A stretch of 9,028 nucleotides of DNA from CAZRZN01 sp964604565 (GTDB taxonomy: Bacteria; Pseudomonadota; Alphaproteobacteria; Rhodobacterales; Rhodobacteraceae), in contig CAZRZN010000173.1 in the NCBI GenBank assembly GCA_964604565.1, positions 1-9,028 on the forward strand. Direction: 5' to 3'. Below are positions 1-8,379 of the stretch, in pieces. Position 1 is the first letter of the stretch. Each line of letters opens with the position of its first letter. The position numbers and the translations under genes were made by a program. The notes below the pieces were generated by a model, which saw only the letters and a list, made by a program, of their open reading frames with translations, was not told the DNA's origin and made no database searches.

Positions 1-809
1 TTGGGATAGGCGCTGATGCGGGTGTCCGCGACCTCTGACAGGGTGCGCACGTGCTGGCGCATCTCGCCCGCGCCAAGGGCGCAGTTCAGCCCAACCGAGA
101 ATGGCCGTGCATGGCTCATGGAAACCCAGAATGCCTCGGGCGTCTGGCCCGTCAACGTGCGCCCCGAACGGTCGGTGATGGTGCCCGAGATCATCAGGGG
201 AGGCACGTCCAGCCCCTCGTCCTTAAGGCTGTCGATGGCAAAGAGTGCGGCCTTGGCGTTGAGCGTGTCAAAGATCGTCTCGACCAGAATGATATCGACC
301 CCGGCCTTGATCAGGGCGCGCGCGGCCTCGCCATAGGCGCGGGCCAGATCGTCGAAGGTGACGGCGCGATAGCCGGGATCGTTCACATCCGGGCTGAGGC
401 TGGCGGTCTGGTTGGTCGGGCCGATGCCACCGGCAACCCAGCGCGGCCGGTCCGGTGTCGACATGGCGTCCGCCGCTTCGCGTGCAAGGCGCACGCTCTC
501 TGCGTTCATCTCGGGGACAAGGCTTTCCATGCCGTAATCGGCCTGGCTGATCGCATTCGCGCCGAATGTGTTGGTGCAGAGAATATCCGCGTCCGCCTCC
601 AGAAAGGCGGTGTGAATGTCCCGGATCATCCCGGGCTGGGTCAGGCTCAGCAATTCGCTGTTGCCGCCCACATCGCTTTTCCAGTCGGCAAAGCGTTCGC
701 CGCGGTAAACGCCCTCGTCCGGCTTGTGCTGCTGGATCATGGTGCCCATGGCCCCGTCCAGCACCAATATGCGGCGGGCGGCGTGGGTCGTGATATCGGT
801 CTCGGCCAT
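1..809 (-). CDS. metH: Cobalamin-dependent methionine synthase, N-terminal part (runs off the left edge)
   Basis: MetH transfers the methyl group of 5-methyltetrahydrofolate through cobalamin to homocysteine, giving methionine in the cytoplasm. Only the first 269 residues are in the window. They cover most of the homocysteine-binding barrel: LDGAMGTMIQ at 17-26, the MetH-typical YRGERFADW at 35-43, CTNTFGAN at 78-85, GGIGPTNQTAS at 127-137, and GLNCALGAGEMRQ at 240-252. Cys243 of that last motif is the first of three zinc-ligand cysteines; the other two lie beyond the edge. RGERFADW points to MetH rather than a betaine-homocysteine methyltransferase. The ATG at 809 has an AGGAGA site six bases upstream and lies 11 bases after the metF stop, so the two are probably cotranscribed. 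Whether the gene is full length or one of the split N-terminal forms known in some bacteria cannot be seen here. Confidence 0.93.
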   Translation of the reverse strand, partial: MAETDITTHAARRILVLDGAMGTMIQQHKPDEGVYRGERFADWKSDVGGNSELLSLTQPGMIRDIHTAFLEADADILCTNTFGANAISQADYGMESLVPEMNAESVRLAREAADAMSTPDRPRWVAGGIGPTNQTASLSPDVNDPGYRAVTFDDLARAYGEAARALIKAGVDIILVETIFDTLNAKAALFAIDSLKDEGLDVPPLMISGTITDRSGRTLTGQTPEAFWVSMSHARPFSVGLNCALGAGEMRQHVRTLSEVADTRISAYP

Positions 810-815
810 CTCGTG

Positions 816-821
816 TCTCCT
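816..821 (-). promoter_or_regulatory. metH ribosome binding site overlapping the metF stop codon
   Basis: On the minus strand AGGAGA ends six bases before the metH ATG at 809. Its first base is the last base of the metF TGA stop (821-823), so metH initiation is probably coupled to the end of metF translation. Confidence 0.7.
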
Positions 822-1699
822 CAGGCGGCGCTCTCTGCCGGGATAGCCGGCGTGATTCCAAGCGCGCGGCAGGCCGAAAGGCTGACCTCGGGCCGGTTGA
901 GCGTGTAAAAATGGAACTCGGACAGGCCCGCCTCCATCAGAAGGCGGCATTGTTCCGTGGCAACGCTGGTGGCGACCATGGCGCGGGTCTCGGGCGCGTC
1001 ATCCAGCCCCTCGAACATCCGCGACAGCCAGTCCGGCACCGTCGCGCCGCACATGGCCGAGAACCGTTTGAGGCCCGCGAAATTCGCCACAGGCATGATC
1101 CCCGGCACGATCGGCGCGTCGATGCCCGCCGCACGGGCCCGGTCGACGAAACGCAGGATCACGTCGGTGTCGAAGGTGAACTGCGTGATCGCCCGGGCCG
1201 CGCCCGCATCCAGCTTGCGCTTGAGATGGTCCAGATCGGCTGCGGCACTGGCCGCTTCGGGGTGAACCTCCGGGTAGGCGGCGACCGAGATGTCGAAGTC
1301 TGCCACCCGGCGCAGCCCGGCCACCAGCTCGGCGGCGTCGCCATAGCCATCGGCGGCGAGGCGCTGCCCCTCGGGCAGGTCGCCGCGCAGGGCCACGATG
1401 CGGCTGATGCCCTTGGCGTGCAGATCCCGGGCCAACCGGTCGACCTCGTCCCGGCTTGCGCCCACGCAGGTAAGGTGATGGGCCACCGGTCGCCCGGTGC
1501 GGTCACCGACCATATCCACCACGCGGGCCGTGCGGTCGCGGGTGCTGCCACCCGCGCCATAGGTTACCGAGAAATAGGCCGGATCGGCGCTGGCCATTTG
1601 GTCGACGGCGCGTGCCAACGACACTTCACCAGCGTCCGTCTTGGGCGGAAAAAGCTCGAAGGACACAACGGCGGGGGGATCGGGAAAGGGCCCGGTCAT
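821..1699 (-). CDS. metF: 5,10-methylenetetrahydrofolate reductase
   Basis: MetF is a cytoplasmic FAD-dependent barrel enzyme that reduces 5,10-methylene-THF to 5-methyl-THF, the methyl donor for MetH. The product is 292 residues, the normal bacterial length. Visible motifs are SFELFPPKT at 13-21, whose Glu15 matches the catalytic Glu28 of E. coli MetF; SVTYGAGGSTRDRT at 44-57; HHLTCVG at 74-80; ALRGDLP at 103-109, whose Asp107 matches E. coli Asp120; ITQFTFD at 171-177, with Gln173 in the substrate-binding position; VPGIMPV at 198-204; and EFHFYTLNRP at 261-270. The start at 1699 has GGAGA seven bases upstream (1707-1711). It sits 73 bases after the methyltransferase gene and 11 bases before metH, all in one direction. 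Its role here is probably to feed methyl groups into methionine and SAM regeneration for betaine synthesis. Confidence 0.96.
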   Translation of the reverse strand: MTGPFPDPPAVVSFELFPPKTDAGEVSLARAVDQMASADPAYFSVTYGAGGSTRDRTARVVDMVGDRTGRPVAHHLTCVGASRDEVDRLARDLHAKGISRIVALRGDLPEGQRLAADGYGDAAELVAGLRRVADFDISVAAYPEVHPEAASAAADLDHLKRKLDAGAARAITQFTFDTDVILRFVDRARAAGIDAPIVPGIMPVANFAGLKRFSAMCGATVPDWLSRMFEGLDDAPETRAMVATSVATEQCRLLMEAGLSEFHFYTLNRPEVSLSACRALGITPAIPAESAA

Positions 1700-1738
1700 G
1701 CTTTACTCTCCAATTGGGGGCGTAAGGGTGAGGCGGGG

Positions 1739-1764
1739 GCCGGGGCGCGCGGTGGCACCCCGGC
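1739..1764 (-). other. Inverted repeat between the methyltransferase gene and metF
   Basis: A perfect 7-base inverted repeat (GCCGGGG at 1739-1745, CCCCGGC at 1758-1764) with a 12-base loop lies just after the methyltransferase stop codon. No T-run follows on the minus strand, so a full intrinsic terminator is unlikely. It could tune metF expression or protect the 3' end of an upstream transcript. GC-rich DNA can form such a repeat by chance. Confidence 0.35.
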
Positions 1765-1772
1765 ACGTCACG

Positions 1773-3455
<1,683 letters not shown>

Positions 3456-3720
3456 TTCCGTCTCCGTTCCAAACTGTCGCGTCACCGGCGATGCAAACCC
3501 CTGCCGGTGGCGCAAATTCTCTGCGCAAGCCTCGAAAGGCTGGACTGATTTCTTTGCCCACTTCGATGTTCGTCCCGGCCAGCGTGATCCCGCCGCGGGA
3601 GGCAATGTGGTCAGGTCGAGGGTCTGCGCGGGTCGGCACCAAGCGGGTCGTTGGCTCGGCTCCGACACAAGGCGTCAGACAACTGCCCTACATGCCTCTC
3701 AAGGTTCACGAACAAATTGC
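3456..3720 (-). promoter_or_regulatory. Leader region of the betaine operon with several inverted repeats
   Basis: No gene is recognised in the 265 bases before the methyltransferase start. The stretch holds four foldable elements. They are a 7-bp repeat CACCGGC/GCCGGTG with a 13-base loop (3483-3489/3503-3509), a 5-bp AGCCT/AGGCT stem that on the minus strand closes a TTCG tetraloop (3528-3541), the interrupted palindrome TCCCGCCGCGGGA (3588-3600), and GTCGG/CCGAC (3632-3636/3662-3666) enclosing CCAA/TTGG (3639-3642/3651-3654). A TATAGT hexamer on the minus strand (3722-3727) could be a -10 box, but no good -35 box is visible. I could not fit the region to the SAH, SAM-II, SAM/SAH or glycine riboswitch consensus by eye. 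A structured regulatory leader is possible but unproven. Confidence 0.4.
3461..3465 (-). promoter_or_regulatory. Ribosome binding site that sets the methyltransferase start
   Basis: GGAGA on the minus strand ends five bases before the ATG at 3455. Later in-frame ATGs at 3443 and 3419 have weaker upstream signals, and the longer open frame up to 3668 has no family similarity, so this site decides the start. Confidence 0.65.
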
Positions 3721-4082
3721 GACTATACAAGCCCCATTCGCGACATTTTTTCTAATGCGATGATTTCAAGGAGGAAAAGCCCGTTCAATGAGTTGCGCTG
3801 CTGAAGAATGCGTCGTTGTAGACACCGGGTGCGGCGGTCATGATACCCCGATACGATGGGGTGGATCCGGGGGCGGCGCGCATTGGATCGTTGGGCATGT
3901 GCCAAGACACTGCCCGCAGCTTTGAAATATCCAGAGCGTTTTGATGGTTTGATTTTCCTGAATGGCGCAAGCGCTGTGAAAACGCCCAAGGCCGAGGCAA
4001 AACCGCTTATCCCGCCGTCCCGATGGCCGGGGCCCCCCGGACGCTGAAGGTGTTTCGGAGATAGGGGCCCCAAGAACCTGAC
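3721..4082. other. Intergenic stretch without a recognised gene, probably decayed mobile DNA
   Basis: All frames are interrupted and no short peptide gives a secure family match. A strong Shine-Dalgarno sequence, AAGGAGG (3768-3774, plus strand), precedes an ATG at 3788 by 13 bases and opens a 45-codon frame ending at 3925. The plus-strand frame that starts with the ATG at 3856 contains ALKYPERFDGLIFLNGA, which superficially resembles an alpha/beta-hydrolase strand but has no flanking support. The segment looks richer in A and T than the genes beside it, and it runs directly into an IS110-family remnant. Confidence 0.4.
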
Positions 4083-4388
4083 ATGCTGCATATCCGAGAT
4101 TGGGCGCGACGCCTCTTGTCCGATGCGACACCTAAGGCGACAGAAGTCCCGTTCATGACGCGGCCTGCAAACGTGAGTGGAAGGACTTTGGCTCACATGT
4201 CCAAACGCGGCAGTCGGTATCTTCGAGCGCTACTCTTTCGGGCCGCAAAAATCGTTCCAATAAGGTCCAATAGGTGGCCAGACCTCAGCTTCGGCGATTA
4301 ACTCACAAGAGCCGCGGAACGGATCACCAGAAACAACCTTGTCGTCGCGGTTTCCAACGATCTGGCGCGGATGACTTGGAGAGTATGA
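4083..4388 (+). pseudogene. IS110-family transposase, C-terminal remnant with an internal stop
   Basis: One plus-strand frame reads through SGRTLAHMSKRGSRYLRALL (from about 4170), meets a TAA at 4299-4301, and continues in the same frame as LTRAAERITRNNLVVAVSND and LARMTWRV to a TGA at 4386-4388. The pattern S-G-(x)-L-(x)-SKRG-(x)-YLR-L-L, then a basic linker, then a conserved V-A-(x)-(x)-N-(x)-L-A-R-(x)-(x)-W block, is the usual C-terminus of IS110/IS1111-type DEDD transposases. The N-terminal catalytic domain and the helix-hairpin-helix part are missing upstream, and the internal stop shows the gene is dead. The residues from 4083 to about 4165 cannot be aligned with confidence. The missing central part resembles the minus-strand remnant at 7385-7825. 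Confidence 0.7.
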
Positions 4389-4919
4389 GATACAGAACCG
4401 CGTTTGGCGCACCACGAAACGCGGTCGCGATCGGTGTTCAAACCAGATCGACCCCGAGAAGTTTGCAACAGACGGAAAGCACGCAACGGAAAAACACGCC
4501 CCGAGGGTCAGGCGGACCAACAGGTCATTGGCGACCTTGCTGTTCATAAGACCACGCTGCGGACCCACTTACCACAAGGCGGCGACCCCGCGTGCCGATC
4601 AACAGGCTGGATACGCATGAGCGACTTGCGAAAACATGCCAGAAATCATTTGCGAACAGCAGCCGGTATATTTGGGCCGGGAAGAGACGGTGCAATGGCG
4701 TTGTTCCGCAATGGTATGGCGCGGTGCCGAATGGCGGCTCTGCGCACCCCGCAGAAGTGACGACATCTCGCGGCTTGCGCTCGCAGCGCGGCGACGAATG
4801 GTCTGCCCTATGCGCCTGACGCGGGCAAAGCCTGACGGTGTTGACGCGGTCTTGGTTGGCAGGGCCCTAAGGTGAGGCCGGCCCAGGTGCTGCCCCCCCG
4901 AACCTGGCGCAGACAAACC
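4389..4919. other. Non-coding stretch between an IS110 remnant and the small secreted protein gene
   Basis: I see no convincing gene in these 531 bases. Several short open frames exist on both strands, but none has a good start site plus family motifs. The left part may be the former 3' flank of the IS110-type element. Near the right end, CCAGGT (4883-4888) and ACCTGG (4902-4907) form a 6-bp inverted repeat with a 13-base loop, 13 bases after the stop codon of the minus-strand gene. It has no T-run and is at best a weak terminator for the oxidase transcript. Confidence 0.4.
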
Positions 4920-5312
4920 TCAATACGCGGAGGGTGTCAGCACAAGCGAATACACGCCGTCCGGCACGAGGTCCGCGACGTCGCCCGGCGGCAGATCGGA
5001 GGCGGAAATCTTGATCGCCACGGGCGCGCCATCCGGTGCAAAGGTAAAGACGGCCAGCGAGGTGAAACCGGGAATCCGGTTGGGCGACGGCACCAGCACG
5101 GTGTCCGTCAACGTCACTCCCGCCAGTGCGACGACTGTCCATGTGCCTTCATTCGACGGCAATTGCACTTGCACCTCATGGGAGGGGTCGAATGATTGGG
5201 AATGGCCATTGTGCTGCTGCGCAAAGACATAAGGCCGCGTGGCAATGTCCTGGGCCGCTGATGGCCCCGCGGCGAGCGCCATGACCGCAAGCGCAAAGAG
5301 GAACCGGGTCAT
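4920..5312 (-). CDS. Small secreted protein of unknown function, coupled to a multicopper oxidase
   Basis: The 130-residue product starts with a Sec-type signal peptide: MTRF, a hydrophobic core (about 5-14), then GPSAAQD with likely cleavage after residue 20. The mature part is about 110 residues, has no cysteine, and looks rich in beta strands. Three histidines (34, 37, 45) lie close together near the mature N-terminus and could bind a metal. The segments VQLPSNEGTWTVVAL (49-63) and LAVFTFAPDGAPVAIKI (86-102) loosely recall chagasin-like (I42) beta-sandwich proteins. The NPTTG and RPW motifs of active inhibitors are absent, so I do not assign that function. Its ATG overlaps the stop codon of the oxidase gene (ATGA, 5309-5312), with GAGG seven bases upstream, so it is probably translated together with the oxidase and exported to the same compartment. 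Confidence 0.8.
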   Translation of the reverse strand: MTRFLFALAVMALAAGPSAAQDIATRPYVFAQQHNGHSQSFDPSHEVQVQLPSNEGTWTVVALAGVTLTDTVLVPSPNRIPGFTSLAVFTFAPDGAPVAIKISASDLPPGDVADLVPDGVYSLVLTPSAY

Positions 5313-6904
5313 TCTGGCACCTCACAGGTGAGCGGCAGATCCCGCCGCGGCGGGCTGGACGGCCCCGGATTGATCTGCATGAGTGCCATCATCCCGTTAT
5401 CCTCGTGCGGCAGGATGTGGCAGTGATAGACCGTCCGGCCGGTGACGTCGGGACGGAAATACATCCGCACCTTGGCAGAGCCCATGGACGGCAGCGCGAA
5501 GGTGTCCCACCAGATCGGGTCGGTCACGGGATCGCCGTTGACCTCGATCACCTGGAACGGGTTGACGTGGATGTGGAATGGGTGGCGGAACACGTCCTTG
5601 TTGATCAGCGTCCATTCCTCCACCGTGCCTGCGACAACCTGCTGGTCGACGATGTTGGGGTCGAACTTCTTGCCGTCGAGGAAAAACTCCACCGGCCGTG
5701 TCGCCACATTGCCCGAGAACACAACCGTCCGGTCCAGTCCGCGCGGTGCGTCGGGCGGGATGACTGGCGCCGGCACCAACTCCTCCGGCAATGCCCCGTC
5801 CATCGGATCGCCATCCGAGACCAGAGTCGCGAGCATGACTTCGGGCCGCGGCCCGCCCGGATGCCCCTGATCGGCGCACAGCGCCCGCACGCCGTAACGG
5901 CCGCGTGACCCGCCCCTGATAATGAACTCGGCCCGGTTGCCCGGTGCCAGCACGATTTCGTTGACCCGACGCGCCCGGTCGAACGGTATCCCGTCCTGCG
6001 CGATTTGCCACATATCGTGGCCGTCGATCTTGAGGCGGAAGAACCGGTGCGGGCCGGCGGCCAGCACCCGCCAGCGCTGGGTCTCGCCGGGACGGATGCC
6101 GATATCGGGCGTCAGCACCCCGTTCACCGGAAACCGGATATCAAGGGGCATTGACGGCTCGGAGGTGAAGGGCACGAAACCGGCCACTGGCACGATCGGC
6201 GCGCTCGGCGTCTCCCCCTTGTGGTTGAACAACAGCTCGTTGAGCACCAGAACCCGCTCGCGGGCTGCCGCCACCTCTGGGACCTTGTCGATGTCTCCCT
6301 CGATCACGATCGGCCCTGCCAGCCCCTGCCAGCCCTGATGACTGGTCGAGCCGTGCTTGTGCGGATGATACCAGTAGAGTCCGGCTGGTTGTGCCCGATC
6401 CGTCCCGGGACCGGGGATGTCGTAGGTGTAGCACTTGGTCTCGCCCGGGCTGACTTTCGTCAAGACGTCGTCGCCGCCCGGCCCCGGATCGACCTGCAAC
6501 CCGTGGGTGTGGATATTGGTATCGACCAGCATCTTTGTTTTGTCGCTCGGCTGGTCGCTGTCCGGCGGCAGGCCGATCAGGTCGAGCCGGTTGACAAGGT
6601 TCCACTGCAAACGGTCGCCGGGCTTGAGCCGGTAGAGAGTGCCCGGGAAGGTGCCGTTATAGGCCGCCATCAGCATGTCGATCCCGCCGACAGTCACCGG
6701 CAGGGTCGTCATGCTCAGCGTGGTCCGAAGCGCACCGCCGACGCTTTCCACGACCGGCAGCTGACGAAACGGCGGTCCTTCGGCCGGAACAGGCAGCGTG
6801 TCGCAGGCATCCTTCGGAAAGTCCTGTGCCCATGCCTGCCGCGTCAGGCCAAGCCCGACCAGAGCCGCAGTGCCTCCCAACAGATCCCTGCGGCGCATGG
6901 GCAT
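5309..6904 (-). CDS. Tat-exported multicopper oxidase, CueO/laccase type
   Basis: The 531-residue protein oxidises substrates one electron at a time at a type 1 copper and reduces oxygen to water at a trinuclear cluster. The substrate (cuprous or other metal ion, or phenolic) cannot be told from sequence. The N-terminus MPMRRRDLLGG is a twin-arginine signal, followed by a hydrophobic stretch and AWA-QD with likely cleavage after residue 26, so it acts in the periplasm. All copper-binding blocks are present: IHTHG (131-135), WYHPHKHG (178-185), HPFHIHVNPFQV (441-452) and HCHILPHEDNGMM (494-506). In the last block, Cys495, His500 and Met505 keep the same spacing as the CueO type 1 site. The frame is open upstream, but I chose the ATG at 6904 because AAGGA lies six bases before it and it starts right at the Tat motif. 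It lacks an obvious Met-rich insert like that of CueO. The small secreted protein gene follows with a 4-base overlap. Confidence 0.93.
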   Translation of the reverse strand: MPMRRRDLLGGTAALVGLGLTRQAWAQDFPKDACDTLPVPAEGPPFRQLPVVESVGGALRTTLSMTTLPVTVGGIDMLMAAYNGTFPGTLYRLKPGDRLQWNLVNRLDLIGLPPDSDQPSDKTKMLVDTNIHTHGLQVDPGPGGDDVLTKVSPGETKCYTYDIPGPGTDRAQPAGLYWYHPHKHGSTSHQGWQGLAGPIVIEGDIDKVPEVAAARERVLVLNELLFNHKGETPSAPIVPVAGFVPFTSEPSMPLDIRFPVNGVLTPDIGIRPGETQRWRVLAAGPHRFFRLKIDGHDMWQIAQDGIPFDRARRVNEIVLAPGNRAEFIIRGGSRGRYGVRALCADQGHPGGPRPEVMLATLVSDGDPMDGALPEELVPAPVIPPDAPRGLDRTVVFSGNVATRPVEFFLDGKKFDPNIVDQQVVAGTVEEWTLINKDVFRHPFHIHVNPFQVIEVNGDPVTDPIWWDTFALPSMGSAKVRMYFRPDVTGRTVYHCHILPHEDNGMMALMQINPGPSSPPRRDLPLTCEVPE

Positions 6905-6910
6905 GCCCTT

Positions 6911-6915
6911 TCCTT
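6911..6915 (-). promoter_or_regulatory. Ribosome binding site that sets the oxidase start
   Basis: AAGGA on the minus strand ends six bases before the ATG at 6904, which places the Tat motif at residues 4-10. The second ATG at 6898 would lie 12 bases away. The longer open frame to 7087 crosses the IS256 end and is unlikely to be translated. Confidence 0.6.
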
Positions 6916-6921
6916 GATACA

Positions 6922-6949
6922 ACTTTAACGTACCATGGCCGCTTCTCAA
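6922..6949 (-). promoter_or_regulatory. Possible sigma-70 type promoter of the oxidase gene
   Basis: On the minus strand TTGAGA (6944-6949) and TAAAGT (6922-6927) are separated by 16 bases. An overlapping pair, TTGAAT with TACGTT, is also possible and would leave a slightly longer leader. The first pair would start transcription very close to the ribosome binding site, so the exact boxes are uncertain. No CueR-type palindrome was seen. Confidence 0.25.
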
Positions 6950-7016
6950 TTCAACGCTTTTCGAAAACCCGCCGGTCAGTGCCCTCGCCCGGTTTTTCAG
7001 CTGTCTGCCACGAACA

Positions 7017-7050
7017 GGGTCGTGTCCCGGGAAGTGGTGTAGGAACTGAC
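7017..7050 (-). mobile_element. Terminal repeat-like end of an IS256-family element
   Basis: On the minus strand this reads GTCAGTTCCTACACCACTT and then CCCGGGACACGACCC. The CTACACCACTT...GGGACACG pattern is typical of the outer end of IS256-family elements, which lies a short distance after the transposase stop codon. Here it lies about 50 bases after such a stop (7098). No matching inverted copy was found elsewhere in the window, so only one end of the element is present. It sits about 110 bases upstream of the oxidase start. Confidence 0.5.
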
Positions 7051-7097
7051 GTCCACCTGCTCCTTCATAGCCGGTGTTGCTCTTCACTGGGCAGCGA

Positions 7098-7214
7098 TCA
7101 TCGTCGCCGCGTCGGGATCGTGCATATGGCCGTCAGCTTTTCCACCGGCATGTAGCGGCGCGAGACGGCCCACTCGTCGTTCTGCTCCAGCATCAGCGCG
7201 CACGGTGGCGATTT
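7098..7214 (-). pseudogene. IS256-family (Mutator type) transposase, C-terminal fragment
   Basis: The last 38 codons of a minus-strand frame contain ALMLEQNDEWAVSRRYM. This closely matches the highly conserved L-(x)-EQNDEWAV-(x)-RRYM-(x)-(x)-E block just before the end of IS256-family transposases. Similarity starts at about 7200. The sequence beyond it does not resemble the rest of the protein, so the DDE catalytic core is gone and this is a dead fragment. The matching element end lies just downstream at 7017-7050. The final residues diverge from the usual ending, probably through decay. Confidence 0.75.
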
Positions 7215-7384
7215 CAACGGACGTGACAACGCTCGCAACGACGCGCGAGTGTCAAGAGACCCTGCAACGGCCCGGCAATCCTTGGACATTTGAAAGGCTT
7301 CTGGATTGCGGGAGAATTGGGCCGGCATCGAAACGGCTTCCGGTCGCGCGGAACCGACAAACTCACACACTGCGTCGCAAACGC
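7215..7384. other. Short junction between two transposase remnants
   Basis: These 170 bases separate the IS256 fragment from the IS110 fragment. No gene or clear element end is visible. The stretch may contain degraded sequence from either element. Confidence 0.3.
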
Positions 7385-7825
7385 CTAAGGATCGCTTCGC
7401 GCGATCGGTGAAGGCCCTTCCTTCGTGCCGCTGGTGGCCAGCACCGGAACAATCATCGACGTATCGGCCTCGAAGCCCAGCCATGCGGCAAAGTTGCGCC
7501 CCCTCTCGAAGGTTGAAAGATCCGGGGCGAAGGCGGCGATGGGGCCGGCAGTGACCGGGCCAATGCGAGGCATTGTGCAGAGGCGTCGCAGGTCATCGTC
7601 CGTCTTCGAGGCGTGCTCGAACTCATCGGCCAGTCGCTCGATGAGTTCGGTGAGGCGGCCGATCCGGTCAAGACAAAGCACGCCCATCTCGCGCACCGGG
7701 GCGGGCAGATTCATTTCGGAGTGCGCGAACGCCTGTTCCAGAAGTTTCAGGCTCTCAGCGCCTTTTGGGGGCCTTCGTCGTTGGCATGGAAGTGATCCCC
7801 GCCGCCCTTGCGACAGAAATGACAA
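7385..7825 (-). pseudogene. IS110-family transposase, central remnant
   Basis: The frame contains KGAESLKLLEQ, a helical linker with PVREMGVLCLDRIGRLTELI, then LRRLCTMPRIGPVTAG (minus strand, about 7540-7590), and PDLSTFERGRNFAAWLGF. This is the helix-hairpin-helix transposase domain of IS110-family proteins: L-(x)-T-(x)-PG(V/I)GP-(x)-TA, then F-(x)-(x)-GR-(x)-FAAWLG. After SGTKEG, where the family normally continues to the SKRG/YLR block, the frame drifts and ends at a TAG. A neighbouring frame shows ILRRLRR, which suggests a frameshift, but the rest is lost. The N-terminal DEDD nuclease domain is not recognisable upstream; fragments in other frames up to about 7870 may be its decayed end. 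There is no sign of an active element. Confidence 0.75.
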
Positions 7826-8379
7826 AACGCGCCAAGATACTGACGATCTCGCTCAGGCCTGGTGCCGGTTGCGATGCGCATTACCCGGTCTCGGCAGACT
7901 TGCCGGGCGAAAACCGTGGCCATATTCCGCGCCACGCCCAAACCTATTGTAATTTCGCCGCTGAACGCGACCGGATGCAGGACGTCCTCAGCTCAATGTA
8001 TTGCGAATATATTGCAGATGTTCGCGGGGGGCGAAGGATGTGCAATCAAGGGCAATGGACGGTGCGGCGCTGTCGCTGCTTTGGGTGTGATCCGGGGGAA
8101 TGCAAGGACGCACACCGCGCAGAGCACAGCTTTCAGGTGACCGTCTCGAAGGCCGTTGCATGGGTTTCCCAGTTCTGGCCGTTTGCAATGAGGCGGCAAA
8201 TCGTTAAAGCAGGCTCCAAGCCGGCTTGCGTCGACGCGGCACTGGATTTCGGGTGATCAGCGCCCCCGATGAATTGCCTCAATGGCCGCTGCCAGCCTTT
8301 CTGCGACATCCGTTGCTGGCACAGCATGAGACGGGGGGCCAACCCAAAGGGCTTATTTCGTTGAGAGATTCGCGCTTGA
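7826..8379. other. Stretch without a recognised gene, likely degraded
   Basis: Open frames occur on both strands (for example plus 7765-8256 and minus 8133-8441), but none shows family motifs or a convincing ribosome binding site. Their amino acid content (rich in Cys, Trp and Arg) is that of out-of-frame translation. A local AT-rich patch near 7995-8020 contains TATTGC twice. The segment ends at TGA codons (8362, 8377) in the frame of the repeat protein that follows, so it probably includes the breakpoint that removed the start of that gene. Confidence 0.4.

Noticed and set aside
3456..3668. 71-residue N-terminal extension of the methyltransferase
   Set aside because: The extension has no family similarity, and the ATG at 3455 has a well-placed ribosome binding site.
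3456..3720. Known SAM, SAH or glycine riboswitch
   Set aside because: The conserved core sequences of these classes could not be found by eye; only generic stems are visible.
3856..4047. Alpha/beta-hydrolase fragment on the plus strand
   Set aside because: Only one short segment looks similar; the nucleophile elbow and other strands are missing in all frames.
5405..5908. Plus-strand frame opposite the oxidase
   Set aside because: It is a shadow of the oxidase copper-site region, with no motifs of its own.
6905..7016. CueR-type copper-responsive operator upstream of the oxidase
   Set aside because: No inverted repeat of the MerR-family type with the expected spacing was found.
6905..7087. 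N-terminal extension of the multicopper oxidase
   Set aside because: It would put the Tat signal inside the protein and would read through the IS256 end; the ATG at 6904 has a good ribosome site.
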